This document shows, piece after piece, positions 17,168 through 24,814 of a DNA stretch of 60,574 nt (the first letter of the stretch is position 1; the number at the start of each line of letters is the position of its first letter). This DNA is from Bacilli bacterium (GTDB lineage: Bacteria > Bacillota_I > Bacilli_A > RFN20 > CAG-826): assembly GCA_017626815.1 (NCBI GenBank), contig JAGAHY010000063.1, positions 1 to 60,574 on the forward strand. The letters are read 5' to 3'. Both the position numbers and the translations under genes were made by a program. Below the pieces are notes generated by a model. The model searched no databases and was not told the DNA's origin. It worked only from the letters and a program-made list of their open reading frames with translations.

Positions 17168-18037
17168 ATGGACGGACCGAAAATGACATTGAAAGAAGAG
17201 GCTGTCGCCGCTGCGCATAAAAAACTTTGTCTCGCCGACGACGCGGCCATGACCGTGGTTCTTCAGAACAATCCGCGCCTAGCCAAGGCGATTCTTGTGC
17301 CGATCCTTGGTAGAAGCGACTTTGCCGTCGTCAAGGTGCAGACCCAAAAACACGTCGAGGGCTTCGATGGCCATAGCGTGAGGTTCGACTGCCTCATCCG
17401 CTTCCAAGACGGCACGCTCTGCGACCTCGAGATACAGAAAAGCGGGGGCGGGATGAACGCCGAGCGCGTTCAGACATACCAGGATGCCCTGGGCAGCCTC
17501 GCCCTGAGGAAGAGGGAAGACTACACTAAGCGCAAAAGGACGGTCCTCGTCGTCATCAATGACGGGGACCTGCTCGAGGCGGGCCTGCCGCTTTATGAGA
17601 TTAGGCCCATGGTATTGCAGACGGGCAAGCCGTTCCACGACAAAAGCGTCATCTACATCGCGAACCTGCGGGACAAGGACCCCACGACGGAGCTCGGCAG
17701 GCTTATGGCGGATTTGGAGTGCACGGAACCCGACAAAATGCAAATTGCACCTCTCCGGGAGGGACTGGAGATGATACAATCGGAGGCAGGAGAAGAAATG
17801 ATGGAAAGGGAAATGGAGAATCTCTACGAGAGGATCATGGCGGAAGGCCGCAGATTGGGCTTTGAGACCGGCCACAAAAAAGGTCAGAAGGAAGGCCGTT
17901 TAAAAGGCCAAAAGGAAGGCGGCTCTGAAATGCTCATCAAGCTCGTCCGCAGCGGCAAAATCACCGTCGAAGACGCGGCGGATGAACTCGGCATAAGCGT
18001 CGAGGACTTCGAAAGAATGATGAAGGCCAAAGCCTAG
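17168..18037 (+). CDS. Rpn-family PD-(D/E)XK nuclease (recombination-promoting nuclease/transposase-like)
   Basis: 289 aa. The N-terminal nuclease core has RFDCLIRFQDGTLCDLEIQ, matching the family's D-x-n-ExQ pattern at residues of roughly 80-100. The C-terminal tail has Gly/Lys-rich repeats (GHKKGQKEGRLKGQKEGG) and a helical hairpin. Rpn proteins are DNA endonucleases linked to recombination, and some are linked to phage defence. AAAGGAG lies 5 nt before the ATG at 17168; the GTG at 17153 precedes the ribosome binding site and is rejected. Inserted between rpsO and pnp. A strong internal in-frame start at 17798 probably yields a separate small protein. Confidence 0.85.
   Translation: MDGPKMTLKEEAVAAAHKKLCLADDAAMTVVLQNNPRLAKAILVPILGRSDFAVVKVQTQKHVEGFDGHSVRFDCLIRFQDGTLCDLEIQKSGGGMNAERVQTYQDALGSLALRKREDYTKRKRTVLVVINDGDLLEAGLPLYEIRPMVLQTGKPFHDKSVIYIANLRDKDPTTELGRLMADLECTEPDKMQIAPLREGLEMIQSEAGEEMMEREMENLYERIMAEGRRLGFETGHKKGQKEGRLKGQKEGGSEMLIKLVRSGKITVEDAADELGISVEDFERMMKAKA
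17798..18037 (+). CDS. Putative internally initiated Rpn C-terminal protein (intragenic antitoxin candidate)
   Basis: In frame with the rpn-like gene, an ATG at 17798 follows AGGAG by 5 nt, with a second GGAGG just before that (17782-17786). A TACAAT hexamer lies at 17775-17780. The 79-aa product would contain only the charged tail and the terminal helices. In other bacteria, rpn genes are reported to encode a small C-terminal protein from within the gene that blocks the toxic nuclease; the match here is by layout, not by measured homology. Confidence 0.5.
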   Translation: MMEREMENLYERIMAEGRRLGFETGHKKGQKEGRLKGQKEGGSEMLIKLVRSGKITVEDAADELGISVEDFERMMKAKA

Positions 18038-18054
18038 ACAAACCTCATCTTTTG

Positions 18055-18082
18055 ACGCGCCCTTTTGGGTGTGTTTTTTATT
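18055..18082 (+). terminator. Rho-independent terminator of the rpn-like gene
   Basis: ACGCGCCC and GGGTGTGT pair over eight positions (two G-U) around a TTTT loop. TTTTTATTT follows. Confidence 0.75.
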
Positions 18083-18112
18083 TGACTAGGAAATTGTATT
18101 TGACCTCCCCCG

Positions 18113-18139
18113 TAAGAAAACCGGCCTCCCTGGGCCGGC
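18113..18139 (-). terminator. Rho-independent terminator of the 1038-aa helicase gene
   Basis: On the minus strand, CCGGCCC and GGCCGG flank a short loop and are followed by TTTTCTT. It lies about 125 bp downstream of the helicase stop. Confidence 0.7.
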
Positions 18140-18262
18140 TTGGGGCTCCCGCATTCTTCTAGACGGAACTGTTCCATAAAACTGAAAAAGGTAAATACCG
18201 GATGTCGATGCTTATTCCTTGCTGATGCGAAATAGCCCGTTTTCCTCTGTTCACCATCGCCG

Positions 18263-21200
18263 TTACGCTGAGGGCTCGTCTAATTCGAAAAGCGATCCTT
18301 GGACGTAGCCGGTTTCGATGTCGGGGATGGCTTTGACCACGCATTCGAATAAGGCGATGATCAGCTGATAATCTTTCACTTGGCTGTTAGCAATGCGGAT
18401 GAGTTTGACCCCATAGTTGGCGCAGATATTCTCCTTGAGGCGGTCGTTTTTGGCGCTTTGCTTGGACCCGATATGCTCGCCGCCGTCGATTTCAAAGGCG
18501 ACGATGGTGCGGTAACGCCGTTTGACCATCCCTTCCGAAACTTGGATGATGACGTCGAATTCCTTTTTGCCGGTGAGTTGGAGGTCCGCCATCGCCAAAT
18601 TGGGGATGGCCTTCTTCATGGGGACGTTGCGTTCCACGCGCATGCGCTGTTTCCTTTTATTGAAATAAGGCGCGATGGTCTCGAAGAATTCTTTCTCGGA
18701 CTCGGAATCGTTGGAATAATTGGAGAAGGAGCGGTCGGTGATCGCGGGAACGATGGACTCTCCATTGGAATAGACATAGTCGGAAAGGGATTTGATGTCG
18801 TTATTTTCTTTGCCGCTAAGAAGGTTGATGGCCTCTTTGTCCCCAACGAAGACGAAACGTTCCTTCGCCCTAGTCACGGCGACATTGATGAGCTCGTGGT
18901 TGTTCTTAATCCAATCCATGGTCTTGCTGCCGGTGCGTGGGGACAATGCGGCGGAGAGAATAATAGTCGATTTCTCCGAGCCTTGGAGCATGTGGACGGT
19001 GCCCGCTTTGACCCCTTCGATTCCTTTGGCGCGAAGTAAGTCGTTGATGAGGTTGGCCTGGTTGACGAAAGGCGTGATGATGCCGACGTCCTCATAATGG
19101 TTCTTGGCGATGAGATTGACGATTCCCTCCGCTTCCTCGATGGAGGAATTGCGCTTGGTTTGGTGACGGATGTTCTTAACGTCGCAGTACACCAGTTTGC
19201 CTGGCGTGGCGTTTTCTAACTTCAATTGCCCTTGGTAGAAGCGGTCGTTGGAGAAACCGGCGATCTTTTTGCCGCACCGATAATGGTAGGAAAGCAAGAT
19301 GGACTTGGAATTCTCGTCTTTGCGCTGCATGGCCGAGAGAATGGAGTTGCTCATGTAGTCATAATCATCGCTGACCGCGTATTTGCCGCGGAGGCGTTCG
19401 TTGACCGCCGGCTCGATGACGGTGACGGGCTGAAGCTGGTTGACATCGCCGACAAGAAGCAAGGCTTTGGCGCGGATGACGGGGGTGAGGGAGGTGGCGA
19501 CGTTACATTGTCCCGCCTCATCCATGATGCAGAGATCGAAGTGGGGCTTGGGGGTGGCTAAGCGGTCGCTAGAAAGGTTCGTGGTGGCGATTAACGGGTA
19601 AATTTCTAAGAATTTACGCAGGTTTTCGGGGTCTTTGAGATAACGGTTTAAGCGCGAGGAAGCTTCGGCGAGGTCCTTGGTGAGGATGATGGAACGTAAC
19701 TCTTCGTTGACCGGGGAGAGCAATTTCTTCAGGCAGAGGACGCCCGAATAGAACATGTAATTATGGAAAGAGTCGCTGTCTTTGGCGGAGATGACGTAAT
19801 TCCCGATCATCTCGTTGCGGATTTTGGGAATGGCGGATAAGCGGGCGGACAAGATGGCCTTCTGCTTTTGGATTTCCTTGGCCATGGCGTCGTTTTTGGC
19901 GAGGGTTTCGATTTTGCTGAGCTTATCGAGGCGTTCTTTGACGTCGATGCGCTGCTCAAATTGAACCAAAAGGTCGCGAAGCTCGGAAAAACTCGATAGC
20001 GCGCCTTCTTTGCTGCGAAGCGTGGAGACTTCGTTGGCCTTAAGTTTTTCGTAGTCTTCGGCGCGGGAAAGATCCTCGCGGAGGGTGAGGATGGCTTTGA
20101 TGGTCTCTTGGCTGTTCCCCAACCGCAAAAAGGGGAGGCGGACGCTGACTGGCTTGCCTTGGTAGGTCCTGGAAAAGGTGGATCGCATCATTCTGGCGGC
20201 GATATCGTCGATGGGGTGGTTGTTATTGGAGCAGATCAGGACCTTTTTGGCGTTAGCGTAGGCGGAGAGGAGGACATTGAAAATGGTCTCCGTCTTGCCA
20301 GTCCCCGGCGGCCCTTGGACGTAGGTGACGGGGCTTACCATGGCGTTATAGACGACGCGCATTTGGTCGATGTTGACTTTGCTTTTGTCAAAGACGACGA
20401 CGCTGGCGTCTTTTTTAGGGCTGGCGATGGCGCGGTTGCGACCGAAGAAAGCCTTGATGGGCGTCTGCAGTTTCCCTTCTTTTTCTAATTCGGCGATGGA
20501 TTCGAACGTGGCGTCGACGTTATTGGAGAGCGCGCGTTCGATGAGGAAGATACTTGGCCTGGTGTTGACCATTTCGCCATGGCTGAAATTCTCCTCGATC
20601 ATGCGGATGAGGGCTTGCTTGGCTTCGTCGCTGCCGTTATAAGAGACGCAGAATTCCCTTTGGTCCATCTCCAAATACGACGACAGCGAGACTTTCTTGT
20701 CCTCGATGAGGAAAGAGGGGTTGATGGAGACGTCTTTCTCCACGCTTAGGGCTTTGGTGGCGAAGTTGAGGTTCAACTTATAGTAGGCGACCACATATTG
20801 CTTGCCGTTGATGTCGATGGAGAACGAATTGATGGCCATGTCCACGTAGCGGTAGTGGAATTCGGCTTCCGCCCTGGAACGTTTGAATAGGCGTTCCAAA
20901 ATCAGCTCGAAATCCTCGTCCGACAAGGTGATGGAGCGGTTCTTTTTGAGCTCGCGGATGTCGATCCCATCGAGCATCAACGTGTCTTTGATGTAGGGGT
21001 CGTTATCCATTTTGTAGCAATCGGAAAGATAGCCGAGGATATTGTTGTCGAAGGCTTCGGCTTCGAGGTAACTAAGCAACGCCTCATCTTTTTCGATGCG
21101 GCGAAGAAGCGAAGCGTCGCTAAGGTAAAAGCTTTGCTCGATGACCCTCGCGGAGAGGATGCCTTCGATGCGGATTTGGATGTCGCGGTCTTTTTTGAGG

Positions 21201-21379
21201 ATGTGCTGTTTCTTGAAGCAATTGAAAATGTCGCAGGATATCCGCCCGGACTTGATATCGATGTCCTTGATGCCGATGAAATAATCCGTGCGTTCTTGCT
21301 TTTGGTTGACGTAGTCGATGTCCAACCATTTGTTTTCGTTGACAGCGCGGTATATAGCCTGCTTGACGCTGAGCTTCAT
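18263..21379 (-). CDS. SF1 (Upf1-like) helicase with C-terminal DUF2726/REase-like domain
   Basis: 1038 aa. The N-terminal 50 residues look like a small WYL/SH3-type barrel (KWLDIDYVNQKQERTDY), an impression only. The helicase core has GPPGTGKTE near 355, CIMDEAGQ near 618, GDVNQLQP, SYHYRCGKKI, HMLQGSEKS and NVAVTRAKERFVFVGD. The end carries a PD-(D/E)XK-like domain with KKEFDVIIQ and later AFEIDGGEHIGSKQ near 961, as in DUF2726/DUF559. Such helicase-nuclease fusions often belong to defence loci, but repair is equally possible. Start ATG at 21379, six nt after TATCAT, with no ribosome binding site. Single-gene unit, inserted between rpsO and pnp. Confidence 0.85.
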   Translation of the reverse strand: MKLSVKQAIYRAVNENKWLDIDYVNQKQERTDYFIGIKDIDIKSGRISCDIFNCFKKQHILKKDRDIQIRIEGILSARVIEQSFYLSDASLLRRIEKDEALLSYLEAEAFDNNILGYLSDCYKMDNDPYIKDTLMLDGIDIRELKKNRSITLSDEDFELILERLFKRSRAEAEFHYRYVDMAINSFSIDINGKQYVVAYYKLNLNFATKALSVEKDVSINPSFLIEDKKVSLSSYLEMDQREFCVSYNGSDEAKQALIRMIEENFSHGEMVNTRPSIFLIERALSNNVDATFESIAELEKEGKLQTPIKAFFGRNRAIASPKKDASVVVFDKSKVNIDQMRVVYNAMVSPVTYVQGPPGTGKTETIFNVLLSAYANAKKVLICSNNNHPIDDIAARMMRSTFSRTYQGKPVSVRLPFLRLGNSQETIKAILTLREDLSRAEDYEKLKANEVSTLRSKEGALSSFSELRDLLVQFEQRIDVKERLDKLSKIETLAKNDAMAKEIQKQKAILSARLSAIPKIRNEMIGNYVISAKDSDSFHNYMFYSGVLCLKKLLSPVNEELRSIILTKDLAEASSRLNRYLKDPENLRKFLEIYPLIATTNLSSDRLATPKPHFDLCIMDEAGQCNVATSLTPVIRAKALLLVGDVNQLQPVTVIEPAVNERLRGKYAVSDDYDYMSNSILSAMQRKDENSKSILLSYHYRCGKKIAGFSNDRFYQGQLKLENATPGKLVYCDVKNIRHQTKRNSSIEEAEGIVNLIAKNHYEDVGIITPFVNQANLINDLLRAKGIEGVKAGTVHMLQGSEKSTIILSAALSPRTGSKTMDWIKNNHELINVAVTRAKERFVFVGDKEAINLLSGKENNDIKSLSDYVYSNGESIVPAITDRSFSNYSNDSESEKEFFETIAPYFNKRKQRMRVERNVPMKKAIPNLAMADLQLTGKKEFDVIIQVSEGMVKRRYRTIVAFEIDGGEHIGSKQSAKNDRLKENICANYGVKLIRIANSQVKDYQLIIALFECVVKAIPDIETGYVQGSLFELDEPSA

Positions 21380-21385
21380 GCCCTA

Positions 21386-21391
21386 ATGATA
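21386..21391 (-). promoter_or_regulatory. -10 box of the 1038-aa helicase, leaderless type
   Basis: TATCAT on the minus strand ends 6 nt before the ATG. TCGTCA lies 17 bp further upstream as a fair -35 hexamer. Confidence 0.45.
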
Positions 21392-21658
21392 TAGCAAATG
21401 ATGCTTCTTGACGAAAGAATTAGGCTAGATGGGCCTTTTCTCCAGCCTTCATCCGCGATTTCAAGGTAAATCGAAGAACGCTTTCGGGTCCGATGGCGGG
21501 AAAACGTCGTGACCTCACCCTGGCAGGAGACTTACTTTGACAAAAAATAAGACCTAGGTTTAACGTTCTCCAATCGGCGCGGGGGTTTGCATTTCCACCA
21601 TATAGGCATGGGGATTCAGGCAAAGCGAAACACATTCTTGATTTAAGGCTTCTTCTTT
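21392..21658. other. Intergenic region with no recognised gene
   Basis: Part of the 331-bp gap between the helicase start and pnp. Open frames here lack ribosome binding sites and do not read as protein. A TTGACA at about 21537 lacks a matching -10 box. I see no tRNA-like or other known RNA. Confidence 0.5.
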
Positions 21659-21678
21659 CACCCTTAAGGGTGTAAGAT
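21659..21678 (+). promoter_or_regulatory. Perfect palindrome abutting a -10-like box upstream of pnp
   Basis: CACCCTTAAGGGTG (21659-21672) is a 14-bp perfect palindrome directly followed by TAAGAT (21673-21678). If TAAGAT is the -10 box of pnp, the palindrome fills the spacer and is a natural operator position. It could instead be a short leader hairpin if transcription starts upstream. Confidence 0.4.
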
Positions 21679-21710
21679 ATCGCCGTTGTGAATTAAGAAA
21701 GAGAGTAACA

Positions 21711-23957
21711 ATGAAGAAAGTGTTTGAAACCGAATTCGCCGGACGCCACCTCAGCGTCGAGTTTGGCGAAATCGCAAAACAGGCCGACGGCTCGGCCTTC
21801 GTCCGTTTCGGTGACACGGTGGTACTTGGTACCGTCTGCTGCGCCGACGAACCCAAAGAGGGTGATTTCTTCCCCCTCACCGTCAACTATGAAGAAAAAT
21901 CCTACGCGGTTGGCAAAATCCCCGGCTCCTTCCTTCGCAGGGAAGGACGTGCAGGGGAGCACGCGACCTTAAGCGCCCGCCTCATCGACCGCCCGATCCG
22001 CCCGCTTTTCGCGGAAGGCTTCCGCAACGAAGTCCAAATCGTGGCCACCGTCATGTCCGTCGACCGCGACAATACCCCGGAGATGACCGGCATGCTCGCC
22101 GCCTCCTTGGCCCTTTGCACCTCCGACATCCCCTTTGACGGACCTGTCGCCGGCGTCTATGTCGGACGCGTGGATGGCAAGCTCATCATCGATCCTTCCG
22201 AGGAAGAGCGCGAGAAATCCGACATCGACCTCGCCGTCGCCGGCACCAGCGACGCCATCATGATGGTCGAAGCCGGCGCCGCCCAAGTCCCCGAAGAGGA
22301 GATGCTCGACGCCATCATGTTCGGCCACGAGGCCATCAAGGAACTCTGCGCCTTCCAAAAGAAAATCATCGATGAAATCGGCAAACCCAAGCGTGAGATC
22401 AGCCTCTATGCGCCCGATCCCGCCATCAAAGCCGACATCGAAGGCCGCATTGGCGAGCGTCTGGTCAAGGCCATCTCCATCTTCGACAAGCTCGAAAGGC
22501 AGCATGCCATCGACGCCCTCAAGAAAGAGATCACCGACGACTATGAGAAGCGCGAATACGAAGATGAGCACGACTACAAGATGTCCATGCTCATGGTCAA
22601 CGACATCCTCGAAGGCATGGTCGCCGCGGAAGTCCGCCGCCTCATCACCGACGAGAAGATCCGCCCCGACGGCCGCAAAGTCGACGAAATCCGTCCGTTG
22701 GACTGCCAAGTCGACCTCCTTCCCCGCGCCCACGGTTCGGCTATGTTCACCCGTGGTCAGACCCAAGTCATCGGCACCACGACCTTAGGGCCTTTAAGCG
22801 ACAAGCAACTCATCGATAACCTCACCGGCGAGACCGAGCGCCGCTTCATGCACCATTACAATTTCCCACCCTATTCCGTTGGCGAAATCGGCCGCATGGG
22901 CGCCCCTGGCCGCCGCGAAATCGGACACGGCAAACTCGGCGAGCGCGCCCTTAGCTATGTCCTCCCCTCCGAAGAGGAATTCCCGTACACCATCCGCTGC
23001 GTCGCCGACGTCGTCGAATCCAACGGCTCTTCCTCCCAGGCTTCCATCTGCGCCAACTGCATGTCCCTCATGTCCGCCGGCGTCCCCATCAAGGGCATCG
23101 TCTCCGGCATCGCCATGGGCCTCATCAGCTCCGGCCCGTTAGATGGCAACCATCCCTATACCATCCTCACCGATATCCAAGGCCTCGAAGACCACTTCGG
23201 TGACATGGACTTCAAATGCGCCGGCACCGAGAAGGGCCTCACCGCCCTCCAGATGGATATCAAGATCCACGGCGTCACCCGCGAAGTCCTCGCCGAGGCC
23301 CTCGCCCAAGCCAACAAAGCCCGCGCCGAAATCCGCGAAGCCATCAAGGCCTGCATCCCTGAGCCGCGCAAGGAAGTCTCCAAATACGCGCCTAAGATGA
23401 TCACCTTCAAGATTGACCCCGCGAAGATCCGCGAAGTCATCGGCAAAGGCGGCGAGACCATCCAAGGCATGATCCGCGCCTGCGACAACGCCACCATCGA
23501 CGTCGAAGATGACGGTACCGTCACCATCTACCACCATAACCAAGAGATGATCGCCAAGGCCAAAGCGATGATCGACGAGATCACCAAAGAAGCCCAAATC
23601 GGCGAAATCTACGAGGGTCAAGTCACCCGCGTCGAGGATTATGGCGCCTTCGTCAACCTCTTCGGCGAATGCGACGGCCTCTGCCACGTCTCCAGACTCA
23701 AATGGGACTATGTCGATAACGCCAACGACATCGTCAAAGTCGGCGATACCCTCAAAGTCGTGGTCATCGGCATTGAGATGGGCAAAGTCAAAGTCTCCCA
23801 CCGCGAATTCGAAGAGAAGCCCGAAGGCTTCGTCGAGCGTCCCGAACGCCCCGAAAAGCCCCGTGGCGGCAAGCCTCATGGCGGCCATAACGACCACCGT
23901 GGCGGCGGAGACCGCAAAGGCGGTAACCGCGGCGGCGATCGCGGCGGACGTCGTTAA
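21711..23957 (+). CDS. pnp: Polynucleotide phosphorylase
   Basis: 3'-5' phosphorolytic exoribonuclease of RNA turnover. 748 aa in the usual order: RNase PH-like domain 1, helical linker, RNase PH-like domain 2, KH domain (VIGKGGETIQGMI near 585) and S1 domain (GQVTRVEDYGAFVNLFGE near 635-700). The last 40 residues are an unusual Pro/Arg then Gly/Arg/His-rich tail (RGGG, GGDRGGRR) that may bind RNA. A weak GAGAG site precedes the ATG. In most Bacillota it directly follows rpsO; here an rpn-like gene and a helicase intervene. Confidence 0.97.
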   Translation: MKKVFETEFAGRHLSVEFGEIAKQADGSAFVRFGDTVVLGTVCCADEPKEGDFFPLTVNYEEKSYAVGKIPGSFLRREGRAGEHATLSARLIDRPIRPLFAEGFRNEVQIVATVMSVDRDNTPEMTGMLAASLALCTSDIPFDGPVAGVYVGRVDGKLIIDPSEEEREKSDIDLAVAGTSDAIMMVEAGAAQVPEEEMLDAIMFGHEAIKELCAFQKKIIDEIGKPKREISLYAPDPAIKADIEGRIGERLVKAISIFDKLERQHAIDALKKEITDDYEKREYEDEHDYKMSMLMVNDILEGMVAAEVRRLITDEKIRPDGRKVDEIRPLDCQVDLLPRAHGSAMFTRGQTQVIGTTTLGPLSDKQLIDNLTGETERRFMHHYNFPPYSVGEIGRMGAPGRREIGHGKLGERALSYVLPSEEEFPYTIRCVADVVESNGSSSQASICANCMSLMSAGVPIKGIVSGIAMGLISSGPLDGNHPYTILTDIQGLEDHFGDMDFKCAGTEKGLTALQMDIKIHGVTREVLAEALAQANKARAEIREAIKACIPEPRKEVSKYAPKMITFKIDPAKIREVIGKGGETIQGMIRACDNATIDVEDDGTVTIYHHNQEMIAKAKAMIDEITKEAQIGEIYEGQVTRVEDYGAFVNLFGECDGLCHVSRLKWDYVDNANDIVKVGDTLKVVVIGIEMGKVKVSHREFEEKPEGFVERPERPEKPRGGKPHGGHNDHRGGGDRKGGNRGGDRGGRR

Positions 23958-23973
23958 TCCCAATTCAATTATG

Positions 23974-24006
23974 AAGCCTAGGTAAGCTCGTTCTTGCCTA
24001 GGCTTT
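23974..24006 (+). terminator. Rho-independent terminator of pnp
   Basis: AAGCCTAGG and CCTAGGCTT form a 9-bp stem with extra internal pairing. The T run is short (TTTT then C). Confidence 0.65.
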
Positions 24007-24014
24007 TCATACTC

Positions 24015-24043
24015 TTGATAAGCAGTAAAAATTCCTTTACTAT
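24015..24043 (+). promoter_or_regulatory. Promoter of the AbrB/PIN pair
   Basis: TTGATA (24015-24020), a 17-bp spacer and TACTAT (24038-24043). An AAAGGAG ribosome binding site follows at about 24050. Confidence 0.65.
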
Positions 24044-24062
24044 CTTTACAAAGGAGAAAAAC

Positions 24063-24320
24063 ATGATTGAAACAACAACGATTTCATCGAAAGGACAGGT
24101 TACTATTCCTGCTTCTTTTCGGGATAAATTAGGTTTATCCGCAGGCTCAAAAGTCGCGTTTATTGATGGTGAAGACGGGAATGTTTACGTCATGAATGCG
24201 TCTATTCTTTCCTTGAAACGGCTTCAAGACATCTTTCAAAAGGTGGCTGATGAAAAGCCTTTTGAGAATGAAGAGCAAGCCATGGCGTTTGCTATCGATA
24301 CGAGAAAGGGGCGCAAATAA
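24063..24320 (+). CDS. AbrB/MazE-type antitoxin
   Basis: 85 aa. The N-terminal swapped-hairpin DNA-binding domain is clear (TTISSKGQVTIPASFRDKLGLSAGSKVAF). The C-terminal half is helical and acidic, as expected for a segment that wraps a toxin. AAAGGAG lies 7 nt before the ATG. The gene pairs with the PIN-domain frame 5 bp downstream and probably represses its own promoter. Codon use is more AT-rich than the neighbours, which suggests acquisition by transfer. Confidence 0.85.
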   Translation: MIETTTISSKGQVTIPASFRDKLGLSAGSKVAFIDGEDGNVYVMNASILSLKRLQDIFQKVADEKPFENEEQAMAFAIDTRKGRK

Positions 24321-24325
24321 GCTTC

Positions 24326-24737
24326 ATGCGTGTCTTATTCGATACCAATGTATTGTTTTCTGCGCTAGTTTTCCCTTCCGGCCTTTGCCATAAAGCGCTT
24401 TCGACGGCTATTCTTCTCGGCGACGAAATCGTTATCCCTGACTACGTTAAGGAAGAACTGGTCGAAACCATTGAACGGAAGTTCCCGAATAAGATACCCG
24501 ATATTTTGCCTTTTTTAGAAACGATTAGCCATGTCTCGTTTTCGTCGAAAACGGTTTTTACCGAAAGGAATGCCTAAACTAAGAGATGAGAAAGATCAGC
24601 CGGTGCTCGCTGCCGCGATCATGACAGGCTGCGATTTCATTCTTACTGGCGATCGCGATTTTCTTGAATCGGGGATAAGCCGCCCACAACCAATTCACCC
24701 AAAAGATTATCTTGAGATTCTCTTGTTACGGTTCTAG
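24326..24737 (+). pseudogene. PIN-domain toxin interrupted by a frameshift
   Basis: The first frame (24326-24577) gives MRVLFDTNVLFSALVFPSG with the first catalytic Asp and a later acidic EE segment, then stops. The continuation is in the +1 frame from about 24570 (PKLRDEKDQPVLAAA, then LTGDRDFLESG) and ends at 24737. Joined, they make a complete PIN protein of about 136 aa, like COG1569 toxins, with all expected acidic residues. One extra base (or two lost) near 24545-24575 explains the break; a T5 run at about 24556 is a candidate site. It could be a real inactivation, phase variation or an assembly error. Confidence 0.8.
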
Positions 24738-24766
24738 GGAAAGAATTCAAGACTCGACAGCCGCGT

Positions 24767-24796
24767 CAAGAAAAGCCGCGCCAATTCCGGCGCGGC
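24767..24796 (-). terminator. Rho-independent terminator of the minus-strand 365-codon gene
   Basis: GCCGCGCC and GGCGCGGC form an 8-bp stem (loop of 6), followed on the minus strand by TTTTCTT. Confidence 0.8.
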
Positions 24797-24814
24797 AAGT
24801 CGATGGGGGCAGCG

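Noticed and set aside
21969-22766. Long minus-strand frame (265 codons) inside pnp, with similar ones in other GC-rich genes
   Set aside because: The reverse frames of GC-rich coding sequence stay open by codon bias; the translations are low-complexity Asp/Gly/Val-rich and antisense to a certain gene.
24540-24580. Programmed frameshift in the PIN gene
   Set aside because: The needed shift is +1 (or -2) and I see no usual slippery heptamer or stimulatory structure; a simple indel is more likely.
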